From: Pteria penguin
Taxonomy: Eukaryota; Mollusca; Bivalvia; Pterioida; Pteriidae
Length of the DNA: 64,000 nt
Direction: 5' to 3'
Assembly: GCA_035048485.1 (NCBI GenBank)
Contig: CM068584.1
Coordinates: 57,289,739 to 57,353,738, forward strand
Of the stretch, positions 56,358-64,000 are shown piece by piece. The position numbers and the translations under genes were made by a program. Position 1 is the first letter of the stretch. The number at the start of each line of letters is the position of its first letter. The notes beneath the pieces were generated by a model. The model did no database searches, was not told where the DNA came from, and saw only the letters and a program-made list of their open reading frames with translations.

Positions 56358-58313
56358 CTAGTAATGGATTGTGTCACACTCAGATCTTAAGATCCTGCCA
56401 GGATACCCGTCCAGCATCGGAGTTGAAGTACAACTTGAGATACTCCCGCAGTCTTTTACCTTCGTTGCTGTCACGATTGCTGCCCCTAATACTGTCAATG
56501 CGTGCATGTTTGCAGTTGCCCTCCATGCTCCTGGGATGATTTGGTGGTTGTCATTTTCGTTGTCCATGTCATTATTCTGAATGGTTGGGCAGCGCATGCG
56601 CATCAAATTATGCAGTATCACGCACGTCTCCACGATGAGACGGACTGTTTCTGGTTCGTGCTGCATCGTACTTAGAAGTATCCGCCATCGTTGAGCAAGG
56701 ATACCGAACGCATTCTCAACAATGCGCCGTCCCCGCGATATCCTGAAAGTATGAATAATCACTTGCTAAATAGAATTACAAAAGGCCTAACACAGAGCAT
56801 TTTCAACCTTTACTTCGGGGGTCAATAGTTTGAGTAACACTTAAGGAAAAATTATTCGGCCAAGGTCGAGGTCGTAGATTTACGTGGGGCTTGTCCCGAA
56901 TTGGGACCTTGCCCCTGTTCGGCCAAGGTTGGTACTTCCCCGAAGTTCAACTCATTAACTAAAAATTCTTATTACAACCGATGGTATACACAGACGTCTG
57001 ACTGCATCAACTACAGTAACAAATACATGTTACTTTATTTAGTATTCAAATATGACGTGTTTTTTCTCCCATTAAGTAATAGCATTGCACCCGGTCATTA
57101 TTCTCCACCACAGTACCGGGCAGTAAGCCCCGCCTACTGTTGAAGTATATCCAAGTAACGCCGGGCAGTAATTTTTAAAGCCCCGCCTTCCGTTTCAATG
57201 TTCACTCGATAAACTGTTAATACCTGGTTTTTACTGATGATCGACTGAAATTTTCTGGACACTGCTTGACAAGCCTTGGTTTAATGTCCCTGATAATGCA
57301 CTCGCTACGCGGCTCGGTGATAAATTGATGGGTCGATGACACTCGTGAATTATCCAGGACATTAAACCATGGCTTGTCATTTTTTTATCTCTTAATTATA
57401 ATCTTACCTGTAATTGAAGATTCGCTGCTCTTTTGTCAATTGCCGCTGCGCAAAGGGTTTCATGAGGTACGTACGAAGTCCAAAAGCATCGTCTCCTAAT
57501 ATAAAGAATGGCTTTTGTACGTCATCATTTGGCAGTGGGTTCGGTAACGGAAAGCCGATGCTATTATCTTCAAGACACTCCTTTAATTCGGACGCATTAA
57601 AAATCTGAGCGTCGGACATGTGGCCGTAGCCCCCAATGTCTATCCACAAAAACTTATAATCAGCGTCTACAAGACCCATGAGAACGACGGAGAAAAACCC
57701 TTTGTAGTTGTAATATAAGGATCCACTATTTCGAGGACGTCTGCAAGCAACATGTTTACCGTCGAGCGCACCGCATGCATGCGGAACGTTCCATCTTCGT
57801 TCAAACTCTATTGAAATTTCCTTCCATTCTGCCTCGGTGGTTGGGCACTGGATACATTCGTGTTTAAACTCCTCTATTATAGCCAAACATACTTCACGCA
57901 CGCATAGAGACATAGTATTATGTGGCACCCTAAAATCAAACTTCATGCTGGCATAAGTGTCCCAGAGGCAAGATGTCGCATTGTCATGGCCAATTTTAAT
58001 CCGGGTTCGATGGCCTTCCTGTAACGCGTGTCTTTCTTGGTTATTCTTGGACGTACCCTGTCTAGGATTTCTTAGAAAGTTGAAAAAAACTGGCCGGATC
58101 ATCGTATCTTAACTCTGGCAACAGTTGGTGATAACGGCCATGTTGCAATCTGCTGTCTTCATCAAGCCATGAACGAACCCAAACCCTTCTTCGTCTTCGT
58201 GCCAATCGTTGCTGCCGTCTTAAAGCGATAGCATCCATTAAATTGGCTTCAGTCTGAAGTTTCTCATACTGTATAACAGCAAGCAACGCCCCAACTTGCT
58301 GTCGTTCATCCAT
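56358..58313 (-). pseudogene. HARBI1-like DDE transposase, damaged
   Basis: This enzyme cuts and re-inserts the element. The start MDERQQVGALLAVIQ is at 58313; a basic helix (RRQQRLARRRRRV) and LPELRYDDP follow. A T-run near 58083-58089 shifts the frame, about ten expected residues after FLRN are missing, and a one-base change near 57960 shifts it again before MKFDFRVPHNT. The catalytic core is otherwise well kept: first Asp in GALDGKHV, second in the SDAQIF stretch after ADYKFLWIDIGG, and Glu in RRIVENAFGIL. Exon 1 ends at 57408 (ACAG|GTAAG); exon 2 begins at 56742 after 'catactttcag' and restores the NYR-ISRGRRIVENAFG join. Stop at 56358. The conserved PGAWR motif is near the C-terminus. 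The original frame is clear, but this copy cannot make the full protein. Confidence 0.9.
57268..57378. mobile_element. 111-bp hairpin MITE in the transposase intron
   Basis: GACAAGCCTTGGTTTAATG and onward is repeated as an inverse copy ending at 57378 (22-base arms with one mismatch), around 'gataatgcactcgc' and 'cactcgtgaattatc', which are also partly inverse. It lies in the intron, 30 bp from the donor. No clear target duplication. Confidence 0.7.
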
Positions 58314-58369
58314 GTTTAAAGTGAATGGTGAATACAAATACTTTTTACATTGATTTTTAATATTTTTCG

Positions 58370-58775
58370 TCGTGATTGCAGTGGAAGCGACGTGGGAACG
58401 CCCTGCTATCGCAATGAACGCCATGAGAGCGCCGTAGAAGCGCAGTGGGGTAGCAGGGAATGCCGAAGGGTCGCCGTGCAATCGCAGTTGACTACGACGG
58501 CGTTCTCACTGCGATCCCATCGCGCGCCTACGGCGATCCCACGGCGTTGTAAGAAACCTCCCGGCGCAGCTACGGCGACCCCACGGCGCTCTTTTCAGAC
58601 GGCGATCCCACGGCGATTGTTTTGAGCATGTTCAAAATGATCGCCGTCCCTCGGCGCTCTAGGCGATGGCGCGGCGCTCCCGCAGCGCTCCTGCGGCGAT
58701 CACTGCGACTGCATGGCGCTCTCATGGCGTTCTCGTAATTTTTTGATCGCCGTGAGAGCGCCGTGGGATCGCCAC
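58370..58775. promoter_or_regulatory. right subterminal array of about 11-bp GC-rich iterons
   Basis: Same unit types as the left array (ACTGCGATCCC, CTACGGCGATC, CACGGCGCTC, CTGCGGCGATC), about 400 bp long, in both orientations, with a turn-around near 58610-58640. It overlaps the 5' untranslated side of the transposase gene, so it could also act as its promoter region. Confidence 0.78.
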
Positions 58776-58796
58776 CCTAGTGTGACAGGGGTTTAA

Positions 58797-59340
58797 CGGT
58801 GCCAATAACCGTCCATGCCTCCGCTTTCGATTTTTTTCTCTAGATAATAGTTTTCTTTTCAATTTTAATTATTAATTTGATTGCTTGAGGGATTTTTTTT
58901 GGGGGGGGGTATTTTTGTGCGTAAAGTAAATATAAGTCATTCTCCTGATCTTTATTCTTTCCTTCCTTCCTTCTTTCTATCTACTTATTTTTCTTTTTTC
59001 TTTCGAGAGAGGAAGACCCGCCCTGTTGCCTCGGCAACAGGTAAGCTCTAGTTATTATTATTATTATCATTATTACGGATTGGTAATTTTTATTTATATA
59101 TAAACAATCCGGGATTTATTATTGATGTCAATGACGGGTACAGTACCCTCCTTCTCGAGGTGGGGGGAGGGTTAGTTGGTGTGACGTTAAACTAAACAAA
59201 CAATATATGACTAAAAAATGTTACATTACATATAATGCTTATTAATACAATAGAAATAGTGACAAATCACAATTCGTTGTAACATTATTGAAATTTATCA
59301 GTTTATTTTTAATGATGTCGACTTTCTATATACATTATAG
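58797..59340. other. flank right of the Harbinger element with poly-G and SINE tail
   Basis: Begins with about 30 bp that may continue the gag relic. A T run then 10 G lies near 58891-58909. At 59170-59200 'ttagttggtgtgacgttaaa' is a SINE-type tail. An X-box-like site is annotated separately. Confidence 0.5.
59025..59038. promoter_or_regulatory. X-box-like RFX site
   Basis: GTTGCC-TC-GGCAAC matches the RFX X-box consensus GTNRCC-N(0-3)-RGYAAC at all constrained positions and is almost a perfect palindrome. It lies about 310 bp upstream of the candidate exons at 59341-59960. X-boxes drive ciliary genes in animals. The fit could also be chance. Confidence 0.4.
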
Positions 59341-59960
59341 CGCTGTGATGAGTTAGAGAGAATGAAAACACCCCACTCCCACAACTTAGCGACGACGAAG
59401 ATGAGGGGTACATTAAAGACATCAAATTGAAAATGGCAAAGGCGTCTGCTTTAGAGACATGAATCATGTGTGATCTCTTACTCTGAAACTGATATTCATT
59501 TTGCTCAATGTCGAATGTGAAATACAGGTTGAAATTGCATAAGTTAATTTAATGGAGATTACAATCATAATGTAGAAATGTTATTAAAATTGTCTTTTTT
59601 TTAATACAGAAAGAAGGACGAGAGGGACTATTCAAGAAACCGATTAAAAGAGCGCTAGTAATATCTGAGGATGAGGAATTGCCAGCGCCCTCAGAGAAAA
59701 CAACATACCGCAAAGCTGTGAAAGACTAAGGATTTGGGGGGGGGGGGGGGGGGTTGCATTGCACATGTATATTAATATATAATTTTTATACTCCTACATA
59801 TAAACGTTTCAGGATTGAGGAAAAAAGACAGCTTGAAAGATGGATGCAAAGACACAACATTCGGATAGAAGGAGGAAGAACTGACATCGTGCGTGAAAAC
59901 GTATCAAGAATTAATGATGGAATATATATATATATTAAAAATATCAACAATGTTTTTGGT
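59341..59960 (+). CDS. candidate multi-exon gene fragment, unidentified
   Basis: Three exon-like blocks follow acceptors. Block 1 ('acattatag', 59341) reads CDELERMKT and, after a shift in a CCCC run, LPQLSDDEDEGYIKDIKLKM. Block 2 ('tttaatacag', 59610) reads KEGREGLFKKPIKRALVISE, then DEELPAPSEKTTYRKA, ending in a stop at 59727. Block 3 ('aaacgtttcag', 59813) reads RIEEKRQLERWMQRHNIR and IEGGRTDIVRENVSRINDG. All are charged and protein-like, but donor sites are poor and phases uncertain. I recognise no family. A poly-G tract (59737-59753) separates blocks 2 and 3. It could be a real gene, or a relic from a neighbouring element. Confidence 0.3.
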
Positions 59961-60222
59961 ACAGATTGGTATATTAAAATGAAGTTTAGAATAACATAAC
60001 TTTCATCTGTTCTGTTAGCGCTTTCAGCCCTCCAGAGCTCATCAGACAGATTGTATAGTTGGTAACTAATAGCAAAGTAACAGTAATATGTATGTCACAA
60101 TGAAAGCAGCGTATGTGATTGCCGTACAACGCAAAGTTATTTCGCACATTTTAATCTAATTACGGTATAAAGTTGGTTTAAATATTTTTATATAATATTC
60201 TTTACTTTTTCTCATCTGTTCA

Positions 60223-60600
60223 TTATCGTGAATTATTTTTAAAAAATGGGAAAATAAGAAACTTCCCATTACAACACACATCGAAATGTTCACTACAAGG
60301 TGTATTCCTTATTTCCGGATGTTTATGTACCAGCACTCGGTCACTCAGTTTATTTCCCGTTTGACCTATGTAGTTTTCCATGCAATTTGTGCAGGTCATG
60401 CAATATACATGTATGAGATAGTTTGTCTTGCAATTCATATTTGCATTAATATTGAATTGCATTCCATTTCGAAACGTAATTTTACTTCCTTCTTGAATGT
60501 ATGATTAAGTTCCGCATCTTGGATCTCCACATTTTGTGACGGAAAAAGTATCCGGCTCTGACGTAAATCTGTCCCGTGTTAAAATCTTTTTGATATTTGC
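60223..60600 (-). mobile_element. Penelope-like element, GIY-YIG endonuclease remnant
   Basis: On the minus strand the frame reads ILTRDRFTSEPDTFSVTKCG, the zinc-finger-like CGDPRCGT, then after an in-frame TAA (60505-60507) SYIQEGSKITFRNGMQFNI, MNCKTNYLIHVYC, the endonuclease core ENYIGQTGNKLSDRV...HK, and HFDVC...FPFFKN, ending at 60223. These are the ordered motifs of the C-terminal GIY-YIG domain of Penelope-like retroelements. The reverse transcriptase part is absent. The TAA falls where a zinc-binding Cys is usual, so the copy is dead. Confidence 0.85.
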
Positions 60601-60715
60601 AGGTTATATATAAGCACAAAAAAGGAAATTGTAACAACATTCACTATTCATAAGTATCGGATCAACCTCAATGAAGGTTAATGCAAATCGCTCGAGAAAA
60701 AGGGGTCAATATAAA

Positions 60716-60791
60716 AGCACAGGTAAGCGATAACGATACTAAAACAATTAACAATTTTTAATTGTTTTAGAATCGTTGTCGCTTACCTGTG

Positions 60792-60793
<2 letters not shown>
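60716..60793. mobile_element. 78-bp palindromic MITE, possible TA target
   Basis: AGCACAGGTAAGCG...ACGAT and ...CTAAAACAATTA pair with the inverse right arm (GCTTACCTGTGCT) with few mismatches. The flanks read 'ATAAA' on the left and 'TATAT' on the right. Tc1/mariner-type TA insertion is possible but unproven. Confidence 0.7.
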
Positions 60794-60851
<58 letters not shown>

Positions 60852-60862
60852 ATATATATATA
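60794..60862. repeat. (TA)n array
   Basis: About 70 bp of TA repeats with one break, directly after the 78-bp palindrome. It is followed by 'tgtccaatgtccaatg'. Confidence 0.9.
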
Positions 60863-61752
60863 TGTCCAATGTCCAATGTTTATCTCTTATTGTTTGTAAA
60901 TATGTATCCGGAACTTTAATCAATTAATACTGTGTATTCTATAATGAAGACAGTGGTTTATACATTGATACATTTCAATTATGTTCTAAGTTTTTATCAA
61001 TTAATTGTAAAACTTATGTATGTCCATTCATTCTAAAACAATCTAAATAAATAAATCTAAAGATTTGTCGGTTTATATTATGTATAACGCAAATTAAAGG
61101 CTTTGCTATTTGTACAGAGAGGCAAACTACCAAGTATACGAGCATATTTGATTCTATATCATTAAGGTGGAGAGTCCGGCGATCAAGGCATGTTTGCAGG
61201 TGTTCTATTCCCTCAGGCGATATAAGATTTGACAATACTTTTGTAATCGACAGCTTTAGACACATGACATTTATGTTAATAAAAATAAATTGACTTTGTA
61301 CCTTCAATACACCAGGAACATGCAATAGTGTATAATATTTATATATGTACATTAGAATGATTATTTATTGATTTAACAAATTTTAGACATGAATATATAT
61401 ACAAAAGATTATGTTGTGAGCATTGTAATGTATTTCTTAAATATCACTGGTTTGTAAATATCTTCTCTCATATTTGATATTCCCAGCGGGAACCTGTAAC
61501 GAGATTACATATTTCAATTTAGTCATTAAGAAATAAAAACATAAACCGGTTAAGGCATAGTATATAATTATAGAAATATGTCTTGATCTTTATAATTGCA
61601 GTAAATGGAACTTATCAATTATACAGTACAAACCATTATAACGGTCGTTGAAACAAGACTGTAATTATAATAAGGAGATTTGTTAATTACATCATTGAAT
61701 CTTCCCTTGTGATAATAATGTAAGAGAACCCATTCTGGTCTTTGCTGTATTC
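60863..61752. other. AT-rich intergenic DNA
   Basis: No recognised gene. The minus-strand frame at 61014-61352 includes TKVLSNLISPEGIEHLQTCL, which looks somewhat protein-like, but no motif was identified and no splice signals stand out. Confidence 0.4.
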
Positions 61753-62500
61753 ATGTTGGGTACAAATTATGGTTTTTTATTTAAAAAACCATACAACATT
61801 TTGTTTGGATACAGAGATGACTTCCGCAGACTAAGATCAGAAACTTCAGTAATATCGGATCTTTATTATTTACAGCCCAAGTCAGAGCAGTATTTGGCAA
61901 TCAGTCCAAATCCACAAACTGGTAAAAGTTTTAAGGCACGACTCTTCTCTACCATTTGACCATCACGGCTGGGTCAAACTAAATGATCTCGGAGAAATAC
62001 CATGCTTCAGCCACTTTGACCAAGTTTACACCAGGCGTCTGGCAGAATCCACGAGAAAAACCAGAATGTCACCAGATGTCCATGCTATCAGAGCTGCAAG
62101 CGGCCACTCTATTATATGCCATGACACCCTGCTAACGCCAATAAGAAATCCAATAGAGATACATTATTGCTCCCATGACACCAGAAAAGAATGCGTCCCA
62201 GACACAATGGAATACAGAAGTCCAATAGAGATACATTATTGCTCCCATGACACCAGAAAAGAATGCGTCCCAGACATAATGGAATGCAGACTACATAGAA
62301 TGGAAAGGCACTATATACATGTTGCCGCGCACCCAGATGACATTAGAAGGCATTCCAGTGTTGCTATACATTTAGATGTGCAGAAATACATCGGATGCAG
62401 TCCGGGGACCCTTTTCTGGACAAGAAACAACACCATCTTTACCATAGGAAATAAGCACGGTTTCATCCGTCCATCATTTTTCAAAGTGAAATATCTTTGA
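61753..62500 (+). pseudogene. unidentified protein fragment, frame-shifted, next to retroelement pieces
   Basis: The first frame (61753-61959) ends ...SPNPQTGKSFKARLFST; the second begins PFDHHGWVKLNDLGEIP near 61960 and runs to 62500 with no stop, about 180 residues, including DVHAIRAASGHSIICHDTLL and GCSPGTLFWTRNN...GNKHGFIR. A one-base change near 61955 joins them in sense. A 72-bp direct duplication (62150-62293) repeats PIEIHYCSHDTRKECVPD. I do not recognise the domain. Its 5' part shares a 75-bp segment with gag-like pieces at 62862 and 63507, so it is probably part of a retroelement or a host gene captured near one. Confidence 0.45.
62150..62293 (+). repeat. 72-bp tandem duplication within the frame
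   Basis: 'ccaatagagatacattattg' through 'gaatgcgtcccagac' occurs at 62150 and again at 62222, nearly identical. The 24-codon unit keeps the frame. Confidence 0.9.
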
Positions 62501-62847
62501 ACAAATGTGACATCAGAATAACTGGCCCTTTTAAGGGCTATTTCAATTTTAGGAAAAGTAGCAAGAGCTTTAACGCTCAATAGGCTGTAAAGTTTATTAT
62601 TCAGTAATAACTTATTCAAGTATATTAATTCCCCAAATTTGTGTTAATTCCCCGGTTTAGTTAAATTGCTGTTTCATTATGAACATCTTATACTCGACAT
62701 GTGTTCTTAATTGTATATTAGTGTGATTTAACCATACTGTTTGTTTTTTTTTTTATAAGTGAGTTATACTTTCATGTTTGTGATACCTATACATGTATAG
62801 GTAAATGTATGTTATATGTGTGATTTTTCATGACTTGGATTAGTGAC
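62501..62847. other. AT-rich DNA between retroelement pieces
   Basis: No gene seen; a run of about 10 T lies near 62744. Confidence 0.4.
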
Positions 62848-62861
62848 TTAGAAGAATAAAG

Positions 62862-63590
62862 AGCAGAAACTTTAGTAATATTGGGTCTTTATTATTTACA
62901 GCCCAAGTCAGAGCAGTATTTGGCAATCAGCCCAAAGCCCAAATCTGTTAATTGGTGGAGAAGCGAAAGATCCTGAAAGTGTGAATGAGTTATTGGCTAA
63001 GGAGTTTGCCAACCCCACAAAATCAGAGCAACTCCAACAACAGTAACAATTTGAGGTGAAGCTGCAGCAGCAACAACAACATGAGCAGCAGCCTGTAAAC
63101 CTTCAGACCCAGTTGCAGCAACCAGCCAGTCAACCAACCACCAGTGGTATGAATAGTATCAACCAATCAGCAGTTGGCAATAACCAAACAGGCAGCAGCA
63201 CTCAAATTACCGGTAGTGACCAGATACCGGTACCACAAGTTGCTAACGTGACAGCAACAACTAACTTTAGTCCATTACCGACTGCAACGACCAATGCTGT
63301 TGTAGCACCAGAAGTGGCACCATCATCCTTCCAGCACAAGCCACACGTAGAATTAAAACGATTCAATGGAAGGCATTCGGCCGTGACATGGTGGTGTCAG
63401 TTTATGGCATATATAGCTTTACATAGGATGCTAGTCAGGGATGCTATCCAGTCCCTACACTTTTATCTAGAGGGAGCTGCCGAGACCTGGTTCCACACAT
63501 TGGATCCAAAGATCAGAAACTTTAGTAATATTGGATCTTTATTTATTTACAGGTATGTCTGCTTTTAGTTATATATGCTATATATGAGTT
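62862..63590 (+). pseudogene. Ty3-type gag relic, N-terminal and capsid part
   Basis: Begins with the shared segment 'cagaaactttagtaatattg', then a frame with DPESVNELLAKEFANPTKSE, an in-frame TAA (63043-63045), a Gln-rich stretch and a Thr/Ser/Asn-rich linker. The capsid core follows: ELKRFNGRHSAVTWWCQF, DAIQSLHFYLEGAAETWF. This is the usual Ty3/gypsy Gag order (F.G...W...F......A...FYLEG.A..WF). It breaks at IRNFSNIGS followed by an AG-GTATGT-like junction at 63553. No repaired sequence is offered. Confidence 0.7.
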
Positions 63591-63864
63591 TATGCTTTTA
63601 GAAAATTATGAAAGGAGTGTCATAAAATTACATATCATGAACCTGTTGTGAAACCATCGGGTCCTTTTTATTTATATGTGCTTATGCAGTTCGCTGTCTA
63701 GATATTCTTCATATGCAAACTTTATTACCTTTTATATTTAAATTTCATAAAGCAGTAAAAACATTGTTCAAAATATTACTTTATGTAGGGCGATTTTATA
63801 AGTATTGTTCCCTTCTCTGTAGATATACCTTTTTAGATTAGTAATTTGATTTATAGTTTAGTTT

Positions 63865-64000
63865 AAAAATTCCAGAAGAGTTAATCTCAGACAACGGAAC
63901 TCAGCTCCCAGCAACATAGAAGAATTTCGCCGAATAGTAGGCATGATAAACTTCTTAGGCCGATTCATTCCAGATCTGGCGACTATTATCAGTCCCATGA
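63865..64000 (+). pseudogene. Ty3-type pol scraps, integrase-like then RT-like, at the window edge
   Basis: One frame (from about 63866) reads IPEELISDNGTQLPAT and a stop, like the integrase core strand with its catalytic Asp (SDNG.Q). The other frame (from about 63918) reads FRRIVGMINFLGRFIPDLAT, like the RT-connection stretch G.(I/V)N(F/Y)LG.F.P.L. In an ordinary Ty3 pol the RT part lies far upstream of the integrase part, so the order is inverted here. The window ends inside. Confidence 0.55.

Larger units (their letters stand above)
53651..58793. mobile_element. PIF/Harbinger DNA transposon, 5143 bp
   Basis: Terminal sequences AGCCCCTGTCACACTAG (left) and AACCCCTGTCACACTAG (right, inverse) continue into a shared GGCGATCCCACGGCGCTCT, about 38 bp of inverted match. 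Both sides are flanked by TAA (53648-53650 and 58794-58796), the 3-bp duplication typical of PIF/Harbinger. It carries both standard genes: a MADF/Myb-like DNA-binding protein (+) and a HARBI1-like DDE transposase (-), converging. Both are damaged, so the copy could move only with help from an intact relative. The target was a gag relic. Confidence 0.93.

Noticed and set aside
56282..56580. Plus-strand frames of 69-85 residues
   Set aside because: Antisense of transposase exon 2.

Overview
The window looks like a repeat-rich eukaryotic genome, most likely a marine bivalve mollusc. This is inferred from: about 65% A+T by eye; introns with GT/AG borders; tRNA-derived SINEs with a shared GACGTTAAAC-type 3' tail; many dispersed 'aaggtcaaggtcacc' and 'GCGCCACCTGTTGA' repeats; LINE, Penelope-like, Ty3-like and Harbinger fragments; very long poly-G tracts; and a 500-base assembly gap (38951-39450). 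There are no operons or bacterial signals.

Only one gene is intact and clearly recognisable: a TatD-type metal-dependent hydrolase (26959-29466, +), 835 residues in one coding exon behind a splice acceptor, with all six metal ligands and a zinc-finger-like middle. Its stop codon runs almost directly into ten 54-55 bp tandem units. At the left edge (2485-4116, -) two phase-compatible exons form the 5' end of an unidentified gene. A G2E3-like HECT ubiquitin-ligase relic on the minus strand (43349-45610) has indels at homopolymers and a hAT-type insertion. Weaker coding candidates lie at 17944-18105, 40399-40521, 49315-49631, 59341-59960 and 61753-62500.

Most of the rest is mobile DNA, much of it nested. 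From 4717 to 6275 an element with about 75-bp inverted ends carries a SINE with an 11-bp target duplication and a 535-bp foldback element with a 9-bp duplication. From 6547 to 7775 a LINE reverse transcriptase holds an 89-bp palindromic MITE that keeps the reading frame open; a perfect 87-bp copy of the same family lies at 8141-8227. From 15376 to 16948 an element with 19-bp perfect inverted ends sits between 88-bp direct repeats. From 46542 to 48294 an element has ends built of an iterated AAAACGTACCC motif. At least four copies of a GCGGATC-ended MITE carry poly-G cores. Two direct segmental copies (11212-14400 and 36790-38425) differ by large indels and by a T27-G50 tract.

The right third holds the most complete system: a 5143-bp PIF/Harbinger transposon (53651-58793) with TAA target duplications, matching inverted ends, a MADF/Myb-like gene on the plus strand, a convergent HARBI1-like transposase on the minus strand, and dense GC-rich subterminal arrays of about 11-bp units. 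It sits inside a Ty3-type gag relic that a 2.3-kb stretch had already split. Both Harbinger genes are damaged, so the copy is probably not autonomous. To its right are an X-box-like RFX site, a Penelope-like GIY-YIG endonuclease remnant, a palindromic MITE before a TA array, and scrambled Ty3-type fragments up to the window edge.
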